Source: Treponema sp.
GTDB lineage: Bacteria; Spirochaetota; Spirochaetia; Treponematales; Breznakiellaceae
Direction of reading: 5' to 3'
Assembly: GCA_020216655.1 (NCBI GenBank)
Contig: JAIWNU010000076.1
Span: forward strand, 1 to 18,746
Length of the DNA stretch: 18,746 nucleotides
The notes under the pieces were generated by a model. It was not told the DNA's origin and made no database searches. It saw nothing but the letters and a program-made list of their open reading frames with translations. This document shows positions 7,203 to 15,359 of the stretch, piece by piece. Numbering within the stretch: position 1 is the first letter of the stretch; each line of letters begins with the position of its first letter. Position numbers and translations under genes: made by a program.

Positions 7203-8582
7203 TTAAATTTCGAGCTGGGTGGTGCTTGCATCGACACCTTTTAAGAGGGAACCAAGCTTATCCTTGTCATACAGATCGATGAGCCGGGCTTCGACATATT
7301 TTTTAGCCTCGTCGGTAAAGGTTCCGGCGGTGATGCACAGTCCCTTTCCCGCCTTGACTTCCTTTAACTGGGCATGAAAGTCCCGCACGATAAGCTCACC
7401 GACGGAACCGGTGCTGCGGATAAAACGGAACATGACAACATCTGCCCATTTTGGGGTATCCACATCGGTAAGGATATCGACCCATTCATTTTTATTTACC
7501 GCAATGTTGGTTATCTTAACCTTGGCACGGGGAAAAAAGTTCAGAACCACCTTTCGGCAGAGGGTTACAAAATCTCCCGTAGAGGACATTAGATAAATCT
7601 GCAGATTTTTATTTGAATTTAGTTCCTGATATTTTCCGATAAGGGCTGGGACATCCTTGTAATTAGGATTTTGGGACTGTATGTCGTTAAGATAGTTAAG
7701 CGCCCGGCCTATTTCCTGCTGCCTGAGGTAGGCCATGGCGAGTCGATATTTGAGTTCGAGCTGTATTTCGGTTTTAATATTTTCATGTTTAAGACCGATT
7801 TCAAAGTCCATAATGGCCTTTGCAAATTGATGCTGGTTCAAATGGATGGTTCCCGCAAAAAGACAGGCGCTGGGACCGAGAACCGGGTCGGGCCTCAGAT
7901 GGGTGAATATTTTAATAGCCTGTTCTGCTTGCCCAAGTTCGTAATAGCACTCCCCCATGGCATAGATTGATTCCTTATCATCGGGAACCAAGTCCACTGC
8001 TTTCCGAAGAAGTACTATACTTTCTCGATATTTATGGAGCTTGAAATATCCATGTCCCAGATAGCGGAGTGTAAGCGCATGTTCAGGATCCTGGGTTCGG
8101 GCTTGCTGTAAGAGCTGCACCGCCTTTTCGTAATTTTTTTTCTGAAATTCAAGTACGCCCAGATTATAGTTTACCTCAAAGTTGTTTTGCTGAAGGCTGC
8201 GGGCAATGACAAGCCCCTTGTAGGCTTCTTCTGTCATATTGAGCTTGAGGGCCGCGAGGCCAAACCGCATGTTTATTTCGAACTCATTCAGTTCCGGGTT
8301 AGCGCCGCAAAGCTCTACCAAGGTTTCATAGGTTTTGTATGCCTTATCCCACACTTCATCATGATAGTAAATTTCGCCGAGGGTCAGGAGTGCCTCAGGA
8401 TCCTTTGGATTCTGGGCAAGGCGCCGGGTAGCATCCCGAATGAGGGCATCCCGGCCTTTGGATCTTTTTTTTCGTTTCTTATCTCCCGGGCTTTCATGCT
8501 TTCTTCCTGAAAGGGCAAGCAACACTAAAAGGGCTGAGACGAGCAGTATGATTACCAAGAGAATGGAAACTATTCCTACCAT
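7203..8582 (-). CDS. Membrane-anchored TPR protein with a degenerate Mrr-like nuclease fold
   Basis: Membrane segment at 4-25 followed by a very basic stretch (RKHESPGDKKRKKRSKGR), so the bulk is cytoplasmic. Tetratricopeptide repeats fill about 48-320 (for example ALLTLGEIYYHDEVWDKAY, VNYNLGVLEFQKKNYEKAV, TLRYLGHGYFKLHKYRESI, SIYAMGECYYELGQAEQAI), indicating a protein-binding scaffold. Residues about 333-450 resemble the Mrr_cat restriction-endonuclease-like fold: TGDFVTLCRKVV, WVDIL (Asp369), VRDFHAQLKEVKAGKGLCIT, AGTFTDEAKKYVEARLIDLY. At the expected Q/E-x-K catalytic position the sequence is MFRF (384-387), so nuclease activity is probably lost. The ATG at 8582 is fixed by the promoter just upstream. 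Known: TPR domains bind proteins. Inferred: a membrane-tethered adaptor, possibly with DNA binding by the nuclease-like domain. Confidence 0.85.
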   Translation of the reverse strand: MVGIVSILLVIILLVSALLVLLALSGRKHESPGDKKRKKRSKGRDALIRDATRRLAQNPKDPEALLTLGEIYYHDEVWDKAYKTYETLVELCGANPELNEFEINMRFGLAALKLNMTEEAYKGLVIARSLQQNNFEVNYNLGVLEFQKKNYEKAVQLLQQARTQDPEHALTLRYLGHGYFKLHKYRESIVLLRKAVDLVPDDKESIYAMGECYYELGQAEQAIKIFTHLRPDPVLGPSACLFAGTIHLNQHQFAKAIMDFEIGLKHENIKTEIQLELKYRLAMAYLRQQEIGRALNYLNDIQSQNPNYKDVPALIGKYQELNSNKNLQIYLMSSTGDFVTLCRKVVLNFFPRAKVKITNIAVNKNEWVDILTDVDTPKWADVVMFRFIRSTGSVGELIVRDFHAQLKEVKAGKGLCITAGTFTDEAKKYVEARLIDLYDKDKLGSLLKGVDASTTQLEI

Positions 8583-8588
8583 AGTCTC

Positions 8589-8617
8589 ATTATCGATAGG
8601 GAATGGGTGAGCGTCAA
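8589..8617 (-). promoter_or_regulatory. Promoter of the TPR gene, abutting the start codon
   Basis: On the minus strand TTGACG (8612-8617) is followed after exactly 17 bp by GATAAT (8589-8594); each box matches five of six consensus positions. Only 6 bp separate the -10 box from the ATG at 8582, so the predicted transcription start coincides with the A of the start codon. Confidence 0.75.
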
Positions 8618-8636
8618 GAGAATATTATTATCAGCA

Positions 8637-8665
8637 TTGACAAAGCCCCATAGGGCGTCTAAAGT
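8637..8665 (+). promoter_or_regulatory. Promoter of the Hsp70-like/LysM gene
   Basis: A perfect TTGACA (8637-8642) is followed after 17 bp by TAAAGT (8660-8665, four of six). The leader would be about 26 nt and contains AAGGAG at 8684-8689. It is back to back with the promoter of the TPR gene; the two -35 boxes are 19 bp apart. Confidence 0.6.
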
Positions 8666-8697
8666 TTGTTTATATAAGTATAAAAGGAGTGAAATTC

Positions 8698-9654
8698 ATG
8701 GCGGCGAGCATCGGAATTAAGATCGCAAACGGGGAATTTTACCCTATTCTGGAAGAGGGGGCCTCGGTAAAGAAAAGACTTATATTAACCACCGTCCATG
8801 ATGGGCAGGAAAGCGTTCAAATTGATCTTTATAAAAGCGAATCCAGAAGCATGTCCGATGCGGATTATATTGGAAGTCTCGTAATTGAACACATTGCCCC
8901 CAAACCTAAGGGGGAGCCTTCCATCGAAATGATTATTACTTCTAAAGATTCGGAAGAATTGGTGGCCGAAGCGGTGGATCTGGATGCGCCGAATGAGACG
9001 GAACGGCATCAACTGACCGTTTCTCTCAAAGCACTTGATCAGGCTGATACCTACGAACTACCGGATTTTGAACTCGAAGCCCACGAAGAGCCCCCACCAG
9101 CGGGTCTTTATGAACGGGCCTCGGCTATTAGAGAGCGGGAAGAAAAGAAAAAGGCATTTCCCATAATTCCAATCCTGATAGGGTTGGGCATTGTCATCAT
9201 CGTGGCCATTCTGGTATATCTGTTTGTGTTTGTTGGCCGGAATGATCAAAAGGCAAAGCCGGTGAGTACTACTGATCCTGCAGCCACGGCTGCACCAGAA
9301 CCAGAGCAAAAACCCGCACCTGAACCGGCCAAAGTCCAGGAGCAAGAAGCCCCAGCGGCTGCAGAGGAGCAAAAACCAGCGGTGGTTGTTGAGGTATCAC
9401 CGTCCAAGCCTGCGGCAGAGCCGTTACCTGCCCGGAAAAGGCCCCCAGCACCGGTGGCATCCTATAAGGTACCGCTGACTATTCCGAAAGAAGGGGCGCC
9501 GTACAAGATTCGCTGGGGAGACACCCTATGGGACATATCGGAGGCATTTTATCGTAATCCTTGGCTTTATCCGCGCATTGCCCGTTTTAATAAAATTCGC
9601 AATCCTGATCTTATCATTTCTGGTACTACTATCAGGATTCCGCCAAAGCCGTAA
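8698..9654 (+). CDS. Hsp70 substrate-binding-like domain - membrane span - LysM protein
   Basis: 318 residues from ATG 8698 (AAGGAG 8 nt upstream; the in-frame GTG at 8689 overlaps it). Residues about 5-112 align by eye with the beta substrate-binding domain of DnaK: GIKIANGEFYPILEEGASV corresponds to the DnaK stretch starting GIETMGGVMTTLI, followed by TTVHDGQESVQIDLY, an IG near 58-59, and IAPKPKGEPSIEM for DnaK INPAPRGMPQIEV. There is no Hsp70 ATPase domain. Basic residues (REREEKKK) precede a single membrane helix (about 154-178), predicting the N-terminal domain in the cytoplasm. A Pro/Ala/Glu-rich linker (183-255) leads to a LysM-like peptidoglycan-binding domain (268-316: IRWGDTLWDISEAFYRNPWL, then NPDLIISGTTIRIP). 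First gene of a plus-strand block with the transglycosylase and ftsK. The domain readings are by eye; the function is inferred. Confidence 0.85.
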   Translation: MAASIGIKIANGEFYPILEEGASVKKRLILTTVHDGQESVQIDLYKSESRSMSDADYIGSLVIEHIAPKPKGEPSIEMIITSKDSEELVAEAVDLDAPNETERHQLTVSLKALDQADTYELPDFELEAHEEPPPAGLYERASAIREREEKKKAFPIIPILIGLGIVIIVAILVYLFVFVGRNDQKAKPVSTTDPAATAAPEPEQKPAPEPAKVQEQEAPAAAEEQKPAVVVEVSPSKPAAEPLPARKRPPAPVASYKVPLTIPKEGAPYKIRWGDTLWDISEAFYRNPWLYPRIARFNKIRNPDLIISGTTIRIPPKP

Positions 9655-11947
9655 AACGCTCTATCGATTCAGAGGACTGTCTTTATTCCTTAGCTTTTTC
9701 CTCTTTTTCAGCCTTACCGCATGTAAGGCTGAGACTGTTTTGGGGCTGCAAAAGCAGGAAGTCCTGGCTCAACTGCAGCAAGGATCATTCGATATTATTA
9801 GATCCGCAGACCCAGGCAGTCTCAAAGAACTCGCAGCATTGGGGCCTGAAGCTCCTTTTTACGCGGGCCTCAAACTTTTTAGGCTGGGAGACAAAGAGAG
9901 GGCAATAGCGGCATTGAGCACTGGAACTGAAAGTCTTTCTCCCTGGGCAGAACAAACAAGGTACAAGACGCTTATTCCTTTGCTCATCGAAACAAAGCAA
10001 ACTGAGACAGCCCTGGATCTCATGAAGAAATTGGGAAAACAAGCCCAGTATAGGGAACAGAACTGGTATCGGTCGCTGCTTACGGAAACATATTTCGCTG
10101 GTGAGCAATATAAGGAAATTGTAAATCTTCAGAAGACCTATACCGCCGTATCCATGGATCTTCGCGAACGGGGGCTCGTCCTTTTTTCCCGCCTTGCGCT
10201 TGAACCAGAGAATCAAAATATACTCACGGAGATTCAAAATTTCTTTTTTACCGGGCCCATCTCAGATATCCAACGGGACTTATTTGCGAAAATTCAGCAA
10301 GCACCGCATATCTATTTACCCCAAACGGTGGTGGATGCAATTAGAGGAAGGCTATATATAGCAGATCGATCATACGGCGACGCACTGTATTACCTAAAAC
10401 AGGCATTAAGCAGAAATCGCTATCTTTTTGAAGCCTATCCAGAGCTCTTAAGCGATCTTGGAAAGGCATATCAATACAGCGGGGCCGCAAAGGAAGGGAT
10501 ACGTCTTTTTATAGATTGGGATGCTACCATTATATCTGGTCAAAACACTAAAGCATTGATAACAAGCGGCGATAAAAACGAAATTCGTTTTAAGCTGTTT
10601 TTTTATGCCGCCCGTATGGCACGGCAGATTAAGGCACCATCGGATGCGCTCAATTATTTTTACAAAGCCCTGCCCCTTGCGCCGGATCCGCAACAGCGGG
10701 ATGCCTGTATTTGGTATATTTTGGATACAAGCCTTGAAACGGGTGAAAAAGATTTTGCTTCCACACTTGAAAGCCTTATTCCCATTTGGTTTGACCCTTC
10801 CTATTTCGATGATCTGCTTGATAAAATTTGCACTTCCTATACAACAAATCATAAATGGCAAGAATTATTGCGGGTATTTAAGATTATTTACCAAAAGGCA
10901 GACAGTCCTACCAAGGCCCGCTATGCCTATATCCTTGCCCGGGCATTCACCGAATCTTATCTCTCCCCCAGCGGGGAACTTGATTTCCTAGGATTTTCGG
11001 GTGAAGGTAAACCTGCTGCGATCGCCGAACGCTTATATACGATTGCATTTGAGACGGACAAGGCATCTTATTATTACCGAAGTTTAGCAGCCGCTTTTTT
11101 GGGAACAAAGCTCCAAGTGATCCCAGAGAAAACGGATGAAGGGGATGAAAAAAACAAAATATCTGCAAAAGTTGATGAAAAGACATTGATGGCCTATCTT
11201 GCAGGCTATTTCACTTGGGGCTGCGCTGATATAGCCCTACCCTACATTTTGGAATATAGGGAACAGCTCAAGGTCGAAGAAATACGGCAGTTAGCCGCAT
11301 TATTTGGTTCCTCCGGCAGATATGGGGATCAGATACAATTAGTATACCGAGCCTTAATGAATCGAAAGGACTATACCTTACAAAGAGCAGATTTTGAGCT
11401 GCTCTATCCCCTGCCGTTCCGGGATCTTATGGAACCTATTGCAAAACAACATCGCATTCCCCTTGAAATCTTTTATGGCCTCGTTCGAAGCGAAAGCGCC
11501 TTTGTACCGGACGTTACGTCTCATGCAGGGGCAAAGGGACTAACCCAACTCATGCTGGCTACAGCCAAAGATGCTGCATGGCGCATAAAACGAGCCGGGG
11601 GGCCAGATTTTGCGATCACAGATACTAAGGACCTGGAAAACCCTGAAACAAACCTGTATATCGGCGCATGGTACCTTGCATATCTCATCGAAAGAACCGG
11701 GAGCCCCCTGCTTGCCCTTGCGTCTTACAATGGCGGCATGACGAGGGTTAGGAATTGGAGAAACAGTCAGAGTAAACTGGTGGAAGACCTCTTTTTGGAA
11801 ACCATACCGATAACCGAAACAAGAGAATACAGCAGAAAAGTTTTAGGGGCAGCAGCCATATACGGTTATCTTTATTTTAATATGTCGATGGAAGCTGTTT
11901 TTGCCGATATATTCCCTGTACAACAACGTCCCCTGGAGGCTCGATAA
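9578..11947 (+). CDS. Lytic murein transglycosylase, Slt70-like, probable lipoprotein
   Basis: Cleaves the MurNAc-GlcNAc bond of peptidoglycan, forming 1,6-anhydro ends. A long alpha-helical, TPR-like superhelix (about 55-600) precedes the C-terminal GH23/SLT domain (about 615-760). Catalytic Glu639 (counting from TTG 9578) sits in VRSESAF; the other SLT motifs are SHAGAKGLTQLMLATA, NPETNLYIGAWYLAYLI and ALASYNGG. A lipobox-like SLTAC places Cys49 as the acylation site. The start is uncertain: the only ordinary start codon upstream of the lipobox in this frame is TTG 9578, which overlaps the preceding gene by 77 bp and would give two hydrophobic segments before the cysteine. No Shine-Dalgarno is evident. 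It lies between a peptidoglycan-binding protein and ftsK, in keeping with wall remodelling. Confidence 0.9.
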   Translation: MPVLIKFAILILSFLVLLSGFRQSRKTLYRFRGLSLFLSFFLFFSLTACKAETVLGLQKQEVLAQLQQGSFDIIRSADPGSLKELAALGPEAPFYAGLKLFRLGDKERAIAALSTGTESLSPWAEQTRYKTLIPLLIETKQTETALDLMKKLGKQAQYREQNWYRSLLTETYFAGEQYKEIVNLQKTYTAVSMDLRERGLVLFSRLALEPENQNILTEIQNFFFTGPISDIQRDLFAKIQQAPHIYLPQTVVDAIRGRLYIADRSYGDALYYLKQALSRNRYLFEAYPELLSDLGKAYQYSGAAKEGIRLFIDWDATIISGQNTKALITSGDKNEIRFKLFFYAARMARQIKAPSDALNYFYKALPLAPDPQQRDACIWYILDTSLETGEKDFASTLESLIPIWFDPSYFDDLLDKICTSYTTNHKWQELLRVFKIIYQKADSPTKARYAYILARAFTESYLSPSGELDFLGFSGEGKPAAIAERLYTIAFETDKASYYYRSLAAAFLGTKLQVIPEKTDEGDEKNKISAKVDEKTLMAYLAGYFTWGCADIALPYILEYREQLKVEEIRQLAALFGSSGRYGDQIQLVYRALMNRKDYTLQRADFELLYPLPFRDLMEPIAKQHRIPLEIFYGLVRSESAFVPDVTSHAGAKGLTQLMLATAKDAAWRIKRAGGPDFAITDTKDLENPETNLYIGAWYLAYLIERTGSPLLALASYNGGMTRVRNWRNSQSKLVEDLFLETIPITETREYSRKVLGAAAIYGYLYFNMSMEAVFADIFPVQQRPLEAR

Positions 11948-11950
11948 ACC

Positions 11951-14275
11951 GTGGCTCAGCCTATACATCCAAGCAAAACAGCCCTTACGCTTTCGGTTAT
12001 TTTTGGGACCGCAGGGATTCTGCTCGCCCTCGCGATAACCGGGGCCCTTTTCTCAGCACCCTTTTTATTCGCCCAACTAGGACAACTTTGTCTCGATGCC
12101 TATGGGTATCTTGCCTATTGGCTTCCTGTGTATCTTTTTGTAGCAGCCCTCATTTTATCTGATACCTATTACCGCCCCGACAGAATATTTGCCCTCACCG
12201 CAAGCATAGTACCCTTCTTTACTCTTACGCTGGGTTTGTATGTCTTCCATCATTATGAGGATCTGCTTTTGTTGTATCCCCTCTTAGGGCTGCTGGGAAC
12301 ACTCGGTATCGGTCTATTGCTTCTTTTAGTCCTGCTCGCCGAGGTCTTTCTTATTCTCTTAATTACGAAAATAATTGCCCAGCGTTCTGCCAATCCAGAT
12401 CCCAAATACAAGCAGACGGTGAAAGTAAAAACACGTGAAAAACAATCTACCGCCACTCCATTGCTGCTGATTGAGCAACCCCTTACTCACAAAAGAGATA
12501 AAGAAACATATCCGCTTCTTGAAGATCTCGAGGCTGCTACAGAACCAGTTGATCCGGTCATTTTTGAACTCCCCGAGGTAAAACCCCTTGCCAGCGCAAA
12601 AATTTTCGAGGAGTTGCACGAAAAAGAATTGCATGGAAGGGACCAAAAAGCTGATTCCAAGATAACATTGGAGGCTGACTCACCAGAGCATGAACAGCAG
12701 ACAGTCGAGGAAACAGACCAGGATCTTGAACAGGCACTGACTGAAGCAGAAGCCCTGGCAGAAAAGATCGCCCGTGAAAAGGCGGCAGAACGGGCAGAGG
12801 TTTCTGCTGAGCTTGCAAAAGAAAAACCGGTGGCAACGGCCCGCAAAGCCTTTTCCATAAGCAATTACCATGTACCGGTCGAAGGCCTTTTAACAGCTTA
12901 CCCGGACGGTCAATACTGGATTATTGACCAGGCGACCCGGGACGCGGCACTTATCCTTAAAGAAACCCTGAAAGAATTTAACATTCAGGCAGAAGTGACC
13001 GGTATCCGTAAGGGTCCGGTCATTACCATGTTCGAAATTCTTCCCGCACCGGGGGTAAAGCTATCCAAAATTGTAAACCTGCAGGACAACATAGCCCTTC
13101 GGCTTGCGGCAAGCTCGGTCCGTATCGTGGCACCCATACCAGGGAAACACGCGGTCGGCATTGAGGTGCCGAACCACAAGCGGAATATAGTCTCTTTCCG
13201 GGAAATGATAGAAGGGGAACTCCACCGAGAAGGCAAAAAAATGGAGATACCGGTTATCCTGGGCAAGGACATTACCGGAGAAGCCCAAACCATTGATCTT
13301 GTACAAACTCCGCATCTCTTAATTGCGGGCGCTACCGGTTCGGGGAAATCGGTCTGCGTAAACTCTATGATCCTTTCTATCCTGTATCAGCGGTCTCCCG
13401 CCGAAGTCCGGCTCATGCTGATTGACCCCAAAATCGTAGAACTCAAACTGTATAACGATATCCCCCATTTGCTGACACCGGTCATTACCGAACCAAAGCG
13501 GGCATTCCAGGCCCTGCAGTACTGTATCTATGAAATGGAACGTCGTTATGCCCTGCTGGATTCCATGGGAGTCAGGGATATACGCAGCTATAACAAACGC
13601 ATTAAAGAACGAAATATAGCCACCGAGCGGCTTCCTTATATTGTTGTGGTCATCGACGAATTTGCGGACCTCATGGCTACCACCGGCAAGGAGCTTGAGT
13701 CCACGGTGGCACGGCTTGCAGCCATGAGCCGCGCCGTGGGCATTCATCTCGTACTGGCCACCCAGCGGCCCTCCATCGATGTCATTACAGGTCTTATTAA
13801 GGCTAATATCCCGAGCCGCATCGCCTTTATGGTGGCCAGCAAAATGGACAGCCGCATCATTATCGATATGGTGGGGGCTGAAAAACTGCTTGGCAAGGGA
13901 GACATGCTCTATGCCGGCGCGGTAGATCCCTTCCCGGTCCGTATGCAGGGGGCCTTTGTGTCCGAAGAAGAGGTAGAAAAGGTTGTAGAATATGTCAAAG
14001 GCTTAGGCGAGCCGGACTATTTGGACGACGAAATTTTCTACGATGAAGAAGAGGAAGAAGCAGAGCCGTCCCTTTTTGACGAAGGAGACGATCCTTTGTA
14101 CGAAAAGGCTTTGGAAATCGTATACCAGCAGGGAAAAGCCAGCGCCAGCTACATTCAACGGCGGCTCAAGATTGGCTACAATCGGGCGGCCCGTATAGTA
14201 GAGCTTATGGAAGAACGGGGCATCGTGGGACCTGCTCAGGGCTCCAAACCCCGGGAACTGCTGCGTGGTCAATAA
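11951..14275 (+). CDS. ftsK: DNA translocase FtsK/SpoIIIE
   Basis: Septal ATP-driven pump that clears chromosome ends from the division site. 774 residues: about four membrane helices (10-145), a short acidic, charged linker (about 150-290), the conserved beta-domain entry NYHVPVEGLL, and the RecA-like motor with Walker A GATGSGKS (460-467), Walker B IVVVIDEF (564-571, Asp569 and Glu570) and LATQRPSIDVITGLIKANIP. After an acidic spacer comes the gamma winged helix (about 710-774: KASASYIQRRLKIGYNRAAR) that reads the polar DNA sequences. The start is GTG 11951, 3 nt beyond the transglycosylase stop; GGAGG at 11935-11939 is 11 nt upstream, somewhat far, so coupling with the upstream gene is likely. 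All motor residues are present. Confidence 0.96.
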   Translation: MAQPIHPSKTALTLSVIFGTAGILLALAITGALFSAPFLFAQLGQLCLDAYGYLAYWLPVYLFVAALILSDTYYRPDRIFALTASIVPFFTLTLGLYVFHHYEDLLLLYPLLGLLGTLGIGLLLLLVLLAEVFLILLITKIIAQRSANPDPKYKQTVKVKTREKQSTATPLLLIEQPLTHKRDKETYPLLEDLEAATEPVDPVIFELPEVKPLASAKIFEELHEKELHGRDQKADSKITLEADSPEHEQQTVEETDQDLEQALTEAEALAEKIAREKAAERAEVSAELAKEKPVATARKAFSISNYHVPVEGLLTAYPDGQYWIIDQATRDAALILKETLKEFNIQAEVTGIRKGPVITMFEILPAPGVKLSKIVNLQDNIALRLAASSVRIVAPIPGKHAVGIEVPNHKRNIVSFREMIEGELHREGKKMEIPVILGKDITGEAQTIDLVQTPHLLIAGATGSGKSVCVNSMILSILYQRSPAEVRLMLIDPKIVELKLYNDIPHLLTPVITEPKRAFQALQYCIYEMERRYALLDSMGVRDIRSYNKRIKERNIATERLPYIVVVIDEFADLMATTGKELESTVARLAAMSRAVGIHLVLATQRPSIDVITGLIKANIPSRIAFMVASKMDSRIIIDMVGAEKLLGKGDMLYAGAVDPFPVRMQGAFVSEEEVEKVVEYVKGLGEPDYLDDEIFYDEEEEEAEPSLFDEGDDPLYEKALEIVYQQGKASASYIQRRLKIGYNRAARIVELMEERGIVGPAQGSKPRELLRGQ

Positions 14276-14306
14276 AGCACGACTATACAATAAAGGGGTT
14301 CTTTTT

Positions 14307-15179
14307 ATGGAAGAAGACGAAAAGTTCAATAAGTTACCAGGTGGGATTGCCCTTGTCACCGGGGCTTCGTCCGGAATCGGTGCATCCTTTGCCCGCAGGC
14401 TCGCTGCCGCTGCGGCAGGAAATGAAAAATACCGGGGGCTTCCCTTTTTTGATGAACTGTGGCTCGTTGCCCGCCGAGGCGACCGGCTCGCAGCCCTGGC
14501 AGAGGAACTGCAAGCCACCTACAGCACCAAGGATGATGAAAAAACCCTTATTATCAGGACCTTTGCCCTTGATCTGGTTGCACCGAACGCCCTCGCAGGC
14601 CTGGCAGACAAAGCAAAAGAACAGGGAAAACCGGTCAGCATTTTGATAAACAACGCAGGCTACGGTACCTATGGTCCCTTTGCGGTCATCAATATGGACC
14701 GGCAATTGGGCCAGATAGACCTTAACTGCCGCGCCCTTACAGAAGCCTGCAGCCGTTTTTCGCCCCTTTTAACCAAGGGCTCCCTGGTTATCAATGTAGC
14801 AAGCCTTGCTGGCTTTGCCCCCCTGGGAGGCTTTGCGGTTTACGCGGCCACAAAAGCCTATGTGCTGTCCTTTTCTATTGCCCTTGCTGTCGAATGGGAA
14901 GGGCGGGGCATCCGGGTTCATGCCCTGTGCCCCGGCTCGGTAGACAGCGAGTTTGCCCAGGTGGCTTCCGAGGGGGTACGGCTCAAGGTTGCCCATGGAT
15001 GGAGCGCCGACAAAACCACCGCTCACTGCCTTAAACAGGCCGGCAGAGGGAAGGCCTATAGCATCCCCCGCTTAAACTGGAAACTGCAGCGCTGGGCCAG
15101 CATCCTTGCAGGTCCCGTACAGAGCGCCCGTTTTGCCAACAAATTCCTTGTCAGGCCCTACCGGAAACCACAGCAATAA
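14307..15179 (+). CDS. Short-chain dehydrogenase/reductase (classical SDR)
   Basis: NAD(P)-dependent oxidoreductase with a Rossmann fold. From ATG 14307 (AAGGGG 8 nt upstream) there are 290 residues. Cofactor motif TGASSGIG at 18-25, NNAG at 115-118, catalytic Ser166 (NVASLAG), Tyr179 and Lys183 (YAATK), and the PGSVDSEF segment at 209-216. Arg57-Arg58 after the second strand (WLVARRGDRL) suggests a preference for NADP(H), as in the DltE/YdfG-like group. The length exceeds the 250-residue norm because of an insertion after the first helix (about 38-50) and a C-terminal extension with basic residues. It lies 31 nt downstream of ftsK on the same strand, so it is probably co-transcribed; the substrate is unknown and no functional tie to FtsK is evident. 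Confidence 0.92.
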   Translation: MEEDEKFNKLPGGIALVTGASSGIGASFARRLAAAAAGNEKYRGLPFFDELWLVARRGDRLAALAEELQATYSTKDDEKTLIIRTFALDLVAPNALAGLADKAKEQGKPVSILINNAGYGTYGPFAVINMDRQLGQIDLNCRALTEACSRFSPLLTKGSLVINVASLAGFAPLGGFAVYAATKAYVLSFSIALAVEWEGRGIRVHALCPGSVDSEFAQVASEGVRLKVAHGWSADKTTAHCLKQAGRGKAYSIPRLNWKLQRWASILAGPVQSARFANKFLVRPYRKPQQ

Positions 15180-15201
15180 ATCTAAACTAAGCGGCGAAGA
15201 C

Positions 15202-15218
15202 ACCGGGCTCGGCCCGGT
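15202..15218. repeat. GC-rich hairpin between convergent SDR and feo genes
   Basis: ACCGGGC (15202-15208) and GCCCGGT (15212-15218) form a perfect 7-bp stem around a 3-nt loop. It lies in the 66-bp gap where the SDR and feo transcripts converge, where a terminator is expected, yet neither strand has a T-tract behind it. It may slow polymerase or protect 3' ends; it is not a textbook intrinsic terminator. Confidence 0.55.
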
Positions 15219-15245
15219 ACCTCAGCGCGGGCAGTTCACAACTCA

Positions 15246-15359
15246 TTAAGAACAGCAGGATCTTTTTCTTTTGCCCCTGTTTCTCATCAGCCTGTAAAGC
15301 GCAAAGGCTGATGCACCAAGTATTGCAGCAGAGACCGCAAAAATATCCAGCCACTTCAT
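15246..15359 (-). CDS. FeoB-associated Cys-rich membrane peptide
   Basis: A 37-residue peptide: short N-terminus, one membrane helix (about 5-24, IFAVSAAILGASAFALYRLM), a strongly basic tail (RNRGKRKR) and a terminal SCCS. This matches the small FeoB-associated Cys-rich membrane proteins found at the end of feo operons, thought to assist FeoB and possibly bind metal through the cysteines. The start ATG overlaps the feoB stop by ATGA, so translation is coupled. Its last codons lie just before the feo/SDR hairpin. The role is known only from association. Confidence 0.85.
   Translation of the reverse strand: MKWLDIFAVSAAILGASAFALYRLMRNRGKRKRSCCS

Noticed and set aside
12487..12864. Long minus-strand open frames opposite ftsK
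   Set aside because: They are Ser/Ala/Arg-rich shadows of the acidic FtsK linker, without ribosome sites or recognisable domains, and the FtsK frame is clearly coding.
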